From Aestuariibaculum sediminum (GTDB taxonomy: Bacteria > Bacteroidota > Bacteroidia > Flavobacteriales > Flavobacteriaceae), in NCBI RefSeq assembly GCF_014596945.1, contig NZ_JACVXB010000001.1, positions 310,001 to 374,000 of the forward strand: a stretch of 64,000 bases of DNA. The letters run 5' to 3'. How positions within the stretch are numbered: the first letter of the stretch is position 1; every line of letters starts with the position of its first letter. Below, piece by piece: positions 19,181 through 27,908 of the stretch. Under the pieces are notes generated by a model. That model saw nothing but the letters and a program-made list of their open reading frames with translations, ran no database searches and was not told the origin of the DNA. Both the position numbers and the translations under genes were made by a program.

Positions 19181-19885
19181 TTAGCAACCTTGACCGTAAT
19201 AAGCATCCTTACCATGCTTGCGTTCAAAATGTTTCTTTTTTAACGCATCTTTTAATATTGCTGCACTAGGGTTTATTTGTAGCGTTAAGTAGGCCATTTT
19301 AGCAACTTCCTCGCAAACAGCGCTGTTATACACAGCTTTAGCAGCAGAAGCTCCCCAGGTAAAAGGCGCATGATTACCAACTAAAATCATTCCGACTTCG
19401 TTGTAATCTAAATTTCGCTCTTTGAGGCAATCAATAATTTGATATCCGGTCATATGTTCATAATCACCGGCAATATAATCATCTTTCATTGGTGGAGCAC
19501 ATGGAATATCAGAAATTAAATGGTCGGCATGTGTTGTTCCGAAAATCGGAATATCCTTTATAGCCTGTGCCCAAGCCGTCCCATAAGTAGAATGGGTATG
19601 AACTACACCGCCAATTTTTTCCCATTCTTTATACAATACGGCATGTGTTTTTGTATCGGAAGATGGACGCATGTTTCCTTCAATTATTTTAGCATCGAAA
19701 TCACAAATAACCATATCGTCAGGTTTTAATTCTGCATACGGCACACCACTAGGCTTAATAGCAAAAATACCTTTATCGCGATCTACTGCACTTGCATTAC
19801 CGAACGTAAAGAGTACTAAGCCTAACTCTGGAAGCTGCATATTAGCTTCGTAAGCTTCTTCTTTTAAAGATTTATAAATACTCAT
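19181..19885 (-). CDS. araD: L-ribulose-5-phosphate 4-epimerase
   Basis: 234 residues, the standard size of this class II aldolase-fold enzyme. LVLFTFGNASAVDR at the N-terminus, the phosphate site SSDTKTHAVLY and the zinc-binding HTHSTYGTAWAQA are clear. A late HAPFTWG supplies another histidine. It converts L-ribulose-5-phosphate to D-xylulose-5-phosphate, which feeds the transketolase and transaldolase encoded upstream. A 289-base gap separates it from araB. Confidence 0.95.
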   Translation of the reverse strand: MSIYKSLKEEAYEANMQLPELGLVLFTFGNASAVDRDKGIFAIKPSGVPYAELKPDDMVICDFDAKIIEGNMRPSSDTKTHAVLYKEWEKIGGVVHTHSTYGTAWAQAIKDIPIFGTTHADHLISDIPCAPPMKDDYIAGDYEHMTGYQIIDCLKERNLDYNEVGMILVGNHAPFTWGASAAKAVYNSAVCEEVAKMAYLTLQINPSAAILKDALKKKHFERKHGKDAYYGQGC

Positions 19886-20174
19886 AACCCTATATTTCTT
19901 CTGTTATATTTTTATTTTTTTAATTGAAATGAATCTTTATCTAAATGTATTAATCGTCTCCTAATTTTTAGGAACTCACTGTGATGAACATTGCCTTATC
20001 ATAAGTTTCAGTTAGTTCAAACAGCCTAAAATTCTTACGGAAGTTTCACTCCAAATTTTACAATAAATTTTCGCTAGACCGCTAAACACCCACGTTGTAT
20101 TTAGCTTTTATTAGCTAAACTTATTAGCATAAAAAATTCATGCTTTTTTTATTAACTATTAAAACGAAAATTAA
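19886..20174. other. araB-araD gap without a recognisable gene
   Basis: The gap holds two small hairpins, TCCTAA/TTAGGA with a 3-base loop near 19955-19975 and AGCAT/ATGCT before a T run near 20128-20150. On the minus strand there is a short open stretch ending LFELTETYDKAMFITVSS before a stop. It may be a remnant of another gene or a dispersed repeat; no function was recognised. Confidence 0.35.
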
Positions 20175-21848
20175 CTATTTCATTATATGTTCTTCCATAG
20201 CAACACACAAGTCGCTATACTCATTGTATATTTTTTTATAAGCGTCTACATTATCTTTTATGGGCTCATAAACTTTCTCAAACGGACTTGCCATGACGTT
20301 CATAGCCGTTTCGGTATCGGGATGAATTCCTGCAGCAACGGCACCAAATATTGCAGCTCCTAACGCACAGGCTTGTTCTGATTTGGCCACTTTTATGGGA
20401 GCACCTAAAACGTCGGCCATGATTTGCATGACTAAATCTGATTTTTTTGAAATACCACCAATGGCAATAACCCCTTTTATGGGAATGCCTTCTTCAACAA
20501 ATCTGTCGGCTATTTTTTTAGCGCCAAAGCACGATGCTTCAACTAAAGCCCTAAATACTTTTGGTGAAGTGCTTCCGAGGTTAATTCCAGAAATAACACC
20601 TTTTAAATTCTGATTGGCATCGGGCGTTCTTCTACCATTCATCCAATCTAAAGCCAATTCGCCTGAAGCTCCAATAGGTTCTTCAGCGGCAGCTTCACTT
20701 AATTTCGGCAGTATATTACTAATGGCTTCTTCGACTAATTTTTCTCTAACGGCTTCTGAAATTAAGGTTGAATTTCGTATCAGTTCTTTAATAGGCCATG
20801 CTATTAAACGCTCGTACCAGGCATAAATATCGCCAAAAGCCGATTGACCAGCTTCTAAACCAAGCATATTAGGTATTACCGAACCATTTACCTGACCGCA
20901 AATGCCTTTTACCAAATGTTCTTCTTCTTGCATAGGTGTTACAACGATGTCGCACGTTGAAGTCCCCATAACTTTTGTTAAATGATAAGGTTCTATATTT
21001 ACACCTACAGCTCCCATATGACAATCGAAAGCACCTACAGCAACTTGAACGGTATTAGGTAACCCAAGTTTACTTGCCCAGTCCTCAGATATCGTTCCCA
21101 CGGAAACATCGGATGTATATGTTTTTTGAAATAATCTATCGGTTACCCCATCTAAAACAGGATCTAAAGCTACAAAAAACTCGTTTGGTGGTAATCCTCC
21201 GAAAGATTCATGCCATAAAGCTTTATGACCAGCTGCACAGCGACTGCGTTTCATTTGAGAAACATCGTTTCCTCCTGTTAACAGGAACGGAATCCAATCA
21301 CAATGTTCTACCCAAGAGTAAGCAGCATTTAGTACTTTTTTATCGGTTCTTGATACATGCAATATTTTCGACCAAAACCATTCTGAAGAATAAATACCAC
21401 CTTCATATTTCGAATAATCTATATCCCACTTGGCGCACAGGGCATTTATTTCATCGGCTTCTTTAATACCTGTGTGATCCTTCCACAGAACAAACATGGC
21501 GTTAGGATTATTTTCATATCCCTCCAATAATGCCAAAGGTGTTCCTGTTTTATCAACGGCTACTGGTGTAGATCCTGTAGTATCAACACCTAGCCCTACA
21601 ATGTTATCTACTACTTCTTGAGGTACCTGTGAAACTACCGATTTTATCGTTGCTTCAATACCTTCAATATAATCTAATGGGTGTTGTCTAAATTTACTTT
21701 TTGACGGTTCACAATAAAGCCCCGCTTTCCATCTGGCGTAATAATGTACGGCAGTTGCCATTTCTTTACCGGTACTGGTATTTACAATTAAAGCCCTAAC
21801 CGAATCTGAACCGAAGTCCATACCGATGGTGTATTTTAATTCATTCAT
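20175..21848 (-). CDS. araB: ribulokinase (FGGY family)
   Basis: 557 residues, matching AraB. The N-terminal phosphate-1 motif IGMDFGSDSVRAL is typical of ribulokinases. The family patterns GVDTTGSTPVAVD, DCHMGAVGVN and the C-terminal AIGGISKKSDLVMQIMADVL are present. It phosphorylates L-ribulose with ATP. A 232-base gap before it holds a perfect 13-bp inverted repeat that is the likely AraR operator, so araB probably has its own regulated promoter. Confidence 0.95.
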   Translation of the reverse strand: MNELKYTIGMDFGSDSVRALIVNTSTGKEMATAVHYYARWKAGLYCEPSKSKFRQHPLDYIEGIEATIKSVVSQVPQEVVDNIVGLGVDTTGSTPVAVDKTGTPLALLEGYENNPNAMFVLWKDHTGIKEADEINALCAKWDIDYSKYEGGIYSSEWFWSKILHVSRTDKKVLNAAYSWVEHCDWIPFLLTGGNDVSQMKRSRCAAGHKALWHESFGGLPPNEFFVALDPVLDGVTDRLFQKTYTSDVSVGTISEDWASKLGLPNTVQVAVGAFDCHMGAVGVNIEPYHLTKVMGTSTCDIVVTPMQEEEHLVKGICGQVNGSVIPNMLGLEAGQSAFGDIYAWYERLIAWPIKELIRNSTLISEAVREKLVEEAISNILPKLSEAAAEEPIGASGELALDWMNGRRTPDANQNLKGVISGINLGSTSPKVFRALVEASCFGAKKIADRFVEEGIPIKGVIAIGGISKKSDLVMQIMADVLGAPIKVAKSEQACALGAAIFGAVAAGIHPDTETAMNVMASPFEKVYEPIKDNVDAYKKIYNEYSDLCVAMEEHIMK

Positions 21849-22004
21849 AATCTGAACATCTAATGTAGTTTACTCGATAATTTTAATTGAAAATTAGTTC
21901 ACCACTCTCAATCTAATTATTACTTCTTAAAAAAAGCCCAGAACCTATTACGTCTACAAATTTCAAAGGCTATGCTAAAAAAAGTATTGCAATATAGTAA
22001 TTAT

Positions 22005-22035
22005 TTTTAAAAGTGTATCATTTACACTTTTAAAA
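22005..22035. promoter_or_regulatory. predicted AraR operator upstream of araB
   Basis: This is a perfect inverted repeat with 13-bp arms (TTTTAAAAGTGTA / TACACTTTTAAAA) and a 5-base spacer. The core AAGTGT-N7-ACACTT recurs upstream of the transketolase gene at 25704-25722. It lies between araR and araB, about 157 bases before the araB start, in a position suited to control of araBDA. Confidence 0.75.
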
Positions 22036-22080
22036 TTTAAGTCAAAAAAAATAACTCGCTAAAGTTATCTTTAATACCTA

Positions 22081-22758
22081 TTATAAATTGAAGTTTAACT
22101 CTTTGGCATAAAGCGCTTCATCGAACCTGTAATAATAGGCTCCTTTTCGTGATTCGGACATATCCTTTTCTTCTAATTTAATGAAGTAATTCATTTGCGC
22201 CACCTTTCTTCTAAAGTTTCTTTTATCAAGAGGTTCACTTAAAATACCTTCATACAGCATTTGCAGCTGTGGTAAGGTAAATTTTTCTGGCAAAAGGTTA
22301 AATGCTATAGGATAGTTTCGAACACGGCGTCTTAACCTACGAACCGCTGAATCGACCATAGCTCTATGATCAAAAATTAATTCTGGAAGTTCATCAATTG
22401 GAAACCACTGAGCGTCGTATTTATTTACTAATTCTGCATTGTATTCCGATTTTAATATCATCGCGCTATAGGTTGTTGAAACCACACGACCTGAAGGATC
22501 TCTATTAGCTTCCCCCCATGTTCTTACCTGTTCCATATAAATATTCTCCAAACCGGATAAATTATACAGAACCCTATTAGCAGCATCGTCTAGATCTTCT
22601 TCATTTCCAACGTAACCACCTATTAAAGACCATTTACCCTTTTCGGGTTCAAAACCTCGGTGCACTAGAAGTAACTCTAGCCTATTGTTATTGAACCCGA
22701 AAATGATACAATCAACAGCTAACTTAATTTGTTGTTTTTGTTCCATTATATTATTCAC
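22081..22758 (-). CDS. araR: NUDIX-type transcriptional regulator, predicted AraR
   Basis: 225 residues. The N-terminal NUDIX fold (about 8-140) contains LLVHRGFEPEKGKWSLIGGYVG. The hydrolase signature is degraded: the usual RE-x2-EE acids are replaced by ANRVLYNL, so it should bind but not cleave a nucleotide-sugar-like ligand. A winged-helix C-terminus (about 160-225) includes LPQLQMLYEGIL and NFRRKVAQM. This is the architecture of NrtR-like regulators, one branch of which controls arabinose use in Bacteroidetes. The gene follows transaldolase by 17 bases and precedes araB. Confidence 0.85.
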   Translation of the reverse strand: MNNIMEQKQQIKLAVDCIIFGFNNNRLELLLVHRGFEPEKGKWSLIGGYVGNEEDLDDAANRVLYNLSGLENIYMEQVRTWGEANRDPSGRVVSTTYSAMILKSEYNAELVNKYDAQWFPIDELPELIFDHRAMVDSAVRRLRRRVRNYPIAFNLLPEKFTLPQLQMLYEGILSEPLDKRNFRRKVAQMNYFIKLEEKDMSESRKGAYYYRFDEALYAKELNFNL

Positions 22759-22775
22759 AACAAATCGTGTTAATG

Positions 22776-23432
22776 TTATTGATTTCCTTTTTTGTAATCT
22801 GCTAAGAACTTCGCCAAACCAATATCAGTTAGTGGGTGTTTTAACAACCCTGTAATTGATGATAATGGCCCTGTCATAACATCACTTCCAATTTTAGCAC
22901 AGTCGATAACGTGCATAGTGTGACGAATTGAAGCTGCTAAGATTTGTGTTTCAAAACCATAGTTATCGTAAATCTGTCTGATTTCAGCGATTAAGTTTAA
23001 TCCATCGGTAGAAATATCATCCAAACGACCTAAGAACGGAGACACATAAGTCGCTCCTGCTTTTGCTGCTAATAAAGCTTGTCCCGCTGAAAACACCAAT
23101 GTTACGTTTGTTCTGATGCCTTTATCTGAAAAATATTTACAGGCTTTAATTCCATCAGCAATTAAAGGTAATTTTACCACAATTTGTGGGTGTAGCGCAG
23201 CTAAAGCTTCGCCTTCCTTTACCATACCTTCAAAATCTGTTGAAATAACTTCGGCACTTACATCACCTTCAACGATATCACATATTTTTTGGTAATGCGC
23301 TAAAATATTAGCTTCTCCTGTAATACCTTCCTTCGCCATTAAAGACGGGTTTGTTGTTACCCCATCTAACACTCCTAAAGCCTGTGCTTCTGCAATTTCC
23401 TCTAGGTTTGCTGTATCTATAAAAAATTTCAT
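22776..23432 (-). CDS. tal: transaldolase (small TalC/fructose-6-phosphate-aldolase-like type)
   Basis: 218 residues, the short single-domain type. It starts [16 protein letters not shown] and has [14 protein letters not shown] at about 23-36. The Schiff-base lysine is in [13 protein letters not shown] (about 84-96), and LGRLDDIS follows later. It exchanges three-carbon units between sugar phosphates in the non-oxidative pentose-phosphate pathway. The pairing with transketolase and the ara genes indicates that it processes xylulose-5-phosphate from arabinose. Confidence 0.92.
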   Translation of the reverse strand: MKFFIDTANLEEIAEAQALGVLDGVTTNPSLMAKEGITGEANILAHYQKICDIVEGDVSAEVISTDFEGMVKEGEALAALHPQIVVKLPLIADGIKACKYFSDKGIRTNVTLVFSAGQALLAAKAGATYVSPFLGRLDDISTDGLNLIAEIRQIYDNYGFETQILAASIRHTMHVIDCAKIGSDVMTGPLSSITGLLKHPLTDIGLAKFLADYKKGNQ

Positions 23433-23516
23433 CTGTTATTAATTATTTGTTTGTTTAGGTAAGGTGAAATGCCTAATACGACTTGACCTTTAGGCATTTC
23501 ATCTTATCTTGACTTA

Positions 23517-25559
23517 TTAGTTGTTATATACTTTTAAATATTCTAGAACCTGTGCGCTTACCTGTGGCCCGGTAAATCCGAATTTTTCATCAAGCACACC
23601 TGCTGGTGCTGAATATCCAAAATGATCTAAACCAAATACTTGTCCTTTATCGCCCACTAAACCTTCTAAATTAACTGGTAAACCAGCTGTTAATCCGAAT
23701 AATGGTTTGTTTTTAGGAATTATACTTTCTTGGTAATCTTTAGATTGAAGTCTGAATACACCTTCTGAAATTACCGAAGCTATACTCACTTTTAATCCGT
23801 GTTCGCCTTCTAAAATTTCGGTAGCAGCAACTAAAGTAGAAACCTCTGATCCGTTAGCGATTAGCACCACATCTGGGTTTTCAACTTCTTTTACTAAATA
23901 ACCACCTTTTTCAGCAGCTAAGGCTTCATTATATCTTGAATCGCCTTGTGCCGGTACATCTTTAACACCTTGTCTGGATAAGATTAATCCAGAAGGGGTT
24001 GATGTATTTTCTAAAGCCATTTTCCATGCAACAGTCGTCTCAACAGCATCAGCAGGACGCAGAGCTAAGAAGCTAGGTTTTCCGCTGTGGTTTTTAAGCT
24101 TTTCTAATAAACGAATCTGAGCTTCCTGCTCGATTGGTTGGTGCGTTGGCCCATCTTCTCCTACACGGAACGCATCGTGTGTCCACACATACTTAACTGG
24201 TAATTCTTGGATACCACTTAATCGAATGGCTGGTTTCATATAATCTGAGAATACAAAGAAAGTTGCTACAACCGGAATAATACCACCGTGTAATGCAATA
24301 CCGTTAGCGATAGATGCCATAGTTAATTCGGCAACACCTGCTTGTAAGAATCCACCAGAGAAATCACCTTTCTTAAGGGCATGCGATTTTTTTAAGAACC
24401 CATCTGTTTTATCGGAGTTCGATAAATCGGCTGAAGAAACAATCATGTTTTCTACATTTTCAGCTAAGTATCCTAAAACCGCTGATGACGCCGCTCTTGT
24501 AGCTACTCCAGATTTTTGCTCGATTGCTGAGAAATCTAATTCTGGTAATTGCCCTGAGAAGAAGAAATCTAATTTTTCAGCTAATGCTGGGTTTGCTGAT
24601 CTCCAAGCTTCAATTTCTGCCTTCTTTTCTGCAGCTTGAGCTGTTTTCTTTGCAATTATATCTTTATAAAAACCTTTAACATCAGTAAATATATCGAATG
24701 GGTTTTCTACATCTGCTCCTAGATTTTCAAGCGTTTTTGCGTAGTCTGCGCCTGTATTTCCAATAGGCTGACCGTGTAATTCGCAATACCCTTCAAACAT
24801 ACTACCATCGGCAGTTACACAACCTTTACCCATTATGGTTTTACCAATAATCAAGGTTGGCTTTTCAGTTTCGTTATTCGCGTCGGTTAAAGCCTGACGA
24901 ATTTCGTCGTGGTTATGGCCATCGATAGTTACGACTTTCCACCCCCAAGACTCGTATTTCATGGCTGTATCTTCAGTTGTAACTTCATCAGTTGAAGTTG
25001 ATAACTGAATATCATTAGAATCGAAGAACATAATGAAGTTACTTAATCCTAAGTGACCAGCAATTCGACCGGCTCCCTGAGAAATTTCCTCCTGAATACC
25101 ACCATCTGAAATGAATCCGTAAATTTTATGATTCATCCAGTTTCCAAATCTTGCTTCTAAAAATTTAGCAGCAATCGCAGCTCCAACGCCCATAGTATGT
25201 CCTTGACCTAGTGGCCCTGAGGTGTTTTCAATTCCTCGTTTAACATCTACTTCTGGGTGACCTGGAGTGATAGAACCCCATTGTCTAAAATTAGCCACAT
25301 CATCTTTTGCATAATTTCCTAAAAGATAATATTGAGCATACATTAATGTCGATAAGTGACCGGCATCCATGAAAAAGCGATCTCTAAACGGCCACTCCAT
25401 GTCGGTTGGGTCGTAATTAAAGAACTCTGAATAAAGAATATGCATGAAATCTGCACCTCCCATTGGTCCTCCAGGGTGTCCTGAATTAGCCTTTTCTACC
25501 ATAGCTACAGCCAACGCTCTGATATTATCTGCTGCCTGCTGATCTAATTTTTTGTTCAT
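23517..25559 (-). CDS. tkt: transketolase
   Basis: 680 residues from the ATG at 25557-25559 (MNKKLDQQAADNIRAL). A longer frame to 25589 adds an unlikely 10-residue extension (MLTIKLTKIK). The thiamine-diphosphate region holds SGHPGGPMGGADF near the start and DGGIQEEISQGAGR. The pyrimidine domain has THDAFRVGEDGPTHQPIEQ. It transfers two-carbon units between pentose and hexose phosphates. It is the first gene of the ara cluster and has a predicted AraR operator about 145 bases upstream. Confidence 0.95.
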   Translation of the reverse strand: MNKKLDQQAADNIRALAVAMVEKANSGHPGGPMGGADFMHILYSEFFNYDPTDMEWPFRDRFFMDAGHLSTLMYAQYYLLGNYAKDDVANFRQWGSITPGHPEVDVKRGIENTSGPLGQGHTMGVGAAIAAKFLEARFGNWMNHKIYGFISDGGIQEEISQGAGRIAGHLGLSNFIMFFDSNDIQLSTSTDEVTTEDTAMKYESWGWKVVTIDGHNHDEIRQALTDANNETEKPTLIIGKTIMGKGCVTADGSMFEGYCELHGQPIGNTGADYAKTLENLGADVENPFDIFTDVKGFYKDIIAKKTAQAAEKKAEIEAWRSANPALAEKLDFFFSGQLPELDFSAIEQKSGVATRAASSAVLGYLAENVENMIVSSADLSNSDKTDGFLKKSHALKKGDFSGGFLQAGVAELTMASIANGIALHGGIIPVVATFFVFSDYMKPAIRLSGIQELPVKYVWTHDAFRVGEDGPTHQPIEQEAQIRLLEKLKNHSGKPSFLALRPADAVETTVAWKMALENTSTPSGLILSRQGVKDVPAQGDSRYNEALAAEKGGYLVKEVENPDVVLIANGSEVSTLVAATEILEGEHGLKVSIASVISEGVFRLQSKDYQESIIPKNKPLFGLTAGLPVNLEGLVGDKGQVFGLDHFGYSAPAGVLDEKFGFTGPQVSAQVLEYLKVYNN

Positions 25560-25681
25560 TTTAATTTTAGTTAATTTAATCGTCAACATTTAGATTGTTG
25601 AACACATTTTAAATAATGCTGCAAAAATAGTAAAACATTTTACCTAAAGCCTAATTTATACGCATTAGAATTTGATATTCA

Positions 25682-25714
25682 CAAATATATAACATTATTT
25701 TATAAGTGTAACAA
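25682..25714 (-). promoter_or_regulatory. possible promoter of the transketolase-led ara transcript
   Basis: On the minus strand, TATATTTG (25682-25689) matches the Bacteroidetes -7 consensus TAnnTTTG. A TTG at 25712-25714 could act as the -33 element with a 22-base spacer. The element overlaps the predicted AraR operator, which would suit repression. Confidence 0.4.
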
Positions 25715-25722
25715 AAACACTT
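25704..25722. promoter_or_regulatory. predicted AraR operator upstream of transketolase
   Basis: AAGTGT-N7-ACACTT has the same core and spacing as the palindrome before araB. Here the arms extend by one further base pair each (TAAGTGT/ACACTTA). It lies about 145 bases upstream of the transketolase start. Confidence 0.65.
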
Positions 25723-25790
25723 AAAGTTTTTTTAACTAAAAATTTAATTGTTTTTAAAGGTAGTATAAATGGCTAAAGACTAAACTTTAC

Positions 25791-26126
25791 TTAAAGCTTA
25801 AAAATACGATCCATAAGCACCCATTTTTCTCCAGGTTTTGCAAAAGGTAATTCTTGTTGAAATTTCCACATAAAATGCTCCCATTCCTGAACTTTAGAAT
25901 TATTTGAATCCATTTCGGACTTTTTTTCAAAAGAAAAAGATTCATTAACCTCCATTATCATAAATAGTCGATTCCCAATATTGTAAATTTCCATATCGAC
26001 AATTCCCGAATCTTTAATACTTTTAAGAATTTCTGGCCAAACGTTTCTGTGATGTTCAATATATTCTGCAATAAGTTCGGGGTTCTCTTTTAAATCGCAG
26101 CCTAAACAGTATCTGGTAATAGACAT
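25791..26126 (-). CDS. L-rhamnose/L-fucose mutarotase family protein (PF05336-like)
   Basis: 111 residues, the usual size of this family. It begins RYCLGCDLKENPELIAEYIEHHRNVWPE, with the conserved histidine pair, and ends in EKWVLMDRIFKL, close to RhaM-type mutarotases. It interconverts alpha and beta anomers of a 6-deoxy-sugar in the cytoplasm. It is the last gene of an operon that matches L-fucose oxidation, so L-fucose is the more likely substrate than L-rhamnose. It lies 93 bases after the fucose dehydrogenase gene. Confidence 0.8.
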   Translation of the reverse strand: MSITRYCLGCDLKENPELIAEYIEHHRNVWPEILKSIKDSGIVDMEIYNIGNRLFMIMEVNESFSFEKKSEMDSNNSKVQEWEHFMWKFQQELPFAKPGEKWVLMDRIFKL

Positions 26127-26219
26127 GGCATTTTATTTTTTAAAATTAAGAACATTCACTCCGAGCAAACAAGTTAAAAGTAATTGCTACCGGCTTAGCT
26201 CGAAGTGATAAAATTGTAA

Positions 26220-27011
26220 TTATTCAGTTAACAACGATCGGTCAAGATGCACGTAGCCACCATCTACGAATATAAATTGCCCTGTTGTATGCGATGATCT
26301 ATCCGAGATAGTAAAGGCACAGGTATCTGCAATTTCTTCAGGTGTAGTCATTCGGTGTTCTAACGGTATTTTTTTAACTATAGATTTTAATTTTTCTTCG
26401 CCGTTTTCAAGTGTTTTAATCCAAGTATCGTAAGCTGGGGTCCAGCATTCTGCAATAATAATGGCATTAACACGAATGCCTTCCTTAATTAAATCGACAG
26501 CCCATTCACGGGTTAAACCTAGCACACCGCCTTTAGCTGCAGCATATGCCGAAGTACCGCCTTGTCCCGTCATACCTACTTTAGAACCTATATTTAATAT
26601 ATTTCCTTTTGAAGCCTTTAAATAGGGCAAGCAATATTTCGCCATGGCAAAAAAGCTAACAACATTAAGTTTTAAAGAATCTATAAACTGTTCAACTGAA
26701 GCATCCAAACCAACACCATCGTTTACGCCTTGGTTATTAATAAGTGCGTCTATTCGACCATATTTTTCAACAATGGTTTTTACAGCAGCTTCAATTTGTT
26801 CCGGTTGCGTTAAATCGGTCTTTACGAAAATAGAGTCTATACCTCGCTCATTTAACTCTGCAGCGTATCCAACGCCTCTGTCATTTCTATCAATCAGAAC
26901 GGGTATAGCTCCTTCATCTGCTAAGCGTTGTACTATGGTTTCTCCAATACTCCCTTTAATTCCACAAGATCCTGAAACCACTACAACCTTGTCTTTTAAA
27001 TGTAAATCCAT
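26220..27011 (-). CDS. L-fucose dehydrogenase (SDR family), predicted
   Basis: 263 residues. It is an SDR enzyme with catalytic Tyr-x3-Lys in SAYAAAKGG and a serine upstream in NIGSKVGMTGQGG. The overall pattern and the C-terminus (HTTGQFIFVDGGYVHLDRSL) resemble characterised bacterial L-fucose dehydrogenases that oxidise L-fucose to L-fuconolactone. The coenzyme-binding loop reads SGSCGIKGSIG, a variant of the usual TG-x3-G-x-G. It is 3 bases from the lactonase gene, the next enzyme of the pathway. Confidence 0.75.
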   Translation of the reverse strand: MDLHLKDKVVVVSGSCGIKGSIGETIVQRLADEGAIPVLIDRNDRGVGYAAELNERGIDSIFVKTDLTQPEQIEAAVKTIVEKYGRIDALINNQGVNDGVGLDASVEQFIDSLKLNVVSFFAMAKYCLPYLKASKGNILNIGSKVGMTGQGGTSAYAAAKGGVLGLTREWAVDLIKEGIRVNAIIIAECWTPAYDTWIKTLENGEEKLKSIVKKIPLEHRMTTPEEIADTCAFTISDRSSHTTGQFIFVDGGYVHLDRSLLTE

Positions 27012-27014
27012 GTC

Positions 27015-27842
27015 TTATAATTTATAAAATTCTATTGCATTAGCACCCATAATTTTTTGTTGTTCATTAGTGGTTAAAGCTGCAATAAAATCGGTTATTA
27101 GTTTTTTGGTTTTTGAATAGTTTCCTGCCACTAAACAAACTGGCCAATCCGATCCATACAGGATGCGATCTGTTCCGAAGGCATTTAAAACTAATTCCAT
27201 ATAGGGTTGCATTTGGTTTGGTGTCCATGCTTTGAAATCGGCCTCAGTGGTCATTCCGGACATTTTACAATACACATTCTCATGTTTAGCGATTTCTCTC
27301 ATTAAGGTTGCCCATCCATCGTAAAAACCATCTTTAATATATGGTTTCGCCATGTGATCGATAACAAATTTTTGATTAGGAAAACGCTTAACAAATTCTA
27401 AAGCGGCACCTAATTGATGTGGGAAGATTAATATATCGTAAGTATAATCATATTTTTCAAGAAAACCAATTCCTTTCAAAAAATCTGATCTTAATAAAAA
27501 ATTGTGATCCGACTCTCCTTGGACAATATGTCTAAAACCCTTAAGCTTGGCTTCATTACTATATGTTTCCAGTGTTTTCTCTAAATCCGAAGCCCTCAAA
27601 TCAACCCAACCAACAACGCCTTTGATAAATTTATTTTTTATAGATAAATCGAGTAAAAAATTTGTTTCTTCTAAGGTTTGATCGGCTTGTACCGCAACAC
27701 ATCCATCAACTCCATTTTCTTGATAAAGCGCTTGTAAATCAGAAGGCATAAAATCCTTTCGAATAACTGCCATACTATCATCTATCCACGCGTGGTTTAC
27801 GGGATCGTATTTCCAAAAATGTTGATGACTATCTATTATCAT
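27015..27842 (-). CDS. L-fuconolactonase (amidohydrolase 2 family), predicted
   Basis: 275 residues. The N-terminus IIDSHQHFWKYDPVNHAWI has the metal-binding HxH and the family-typical FW. Later come VIDHMAKPYI and the catalytic aspartate region RILYGSDWPVCL. Such COG3618 lactonases open L-fucono- or L-rhamnono-lactones. It sits between fucosidase and fucose dehydrogenase genes, so L-fucono-1,5- or 1,4-lactone is the likely substrate. It is probably cytoplasmic. Confidence 0.85.
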   Translation of the reverse strand: MIIDSHQHFWKYDPVNHAWIDDSMAVIRKDFMPSDLQALYQENGVDGCVAVQADQTLEETNFLLDLSIKNKFIKGVVGWVDLRASDLEKTLETYSNEAKLKGFRHIVQGESDHNFLLRSDFLKGIGFLEKYDYTYDILIFPHQLGAALEFVKRFPNQKFVIDHMAKPYIKDGFYDGWATLMREIAKHENVYCKMSGMTTEADFKAWTPNQMQPYMELVLNAFGTDRILYGSDWPVCLVAGNYSKTKKLITDFIAALTTNEQQKIMGANAIEFYKL

Positions 27843-27908
27843 ATTCTATTAATATTTCATGTTAATAAAACGCTTTTACAAATTTTAATACAGGTTTCCG
27901 AAGCGGTC

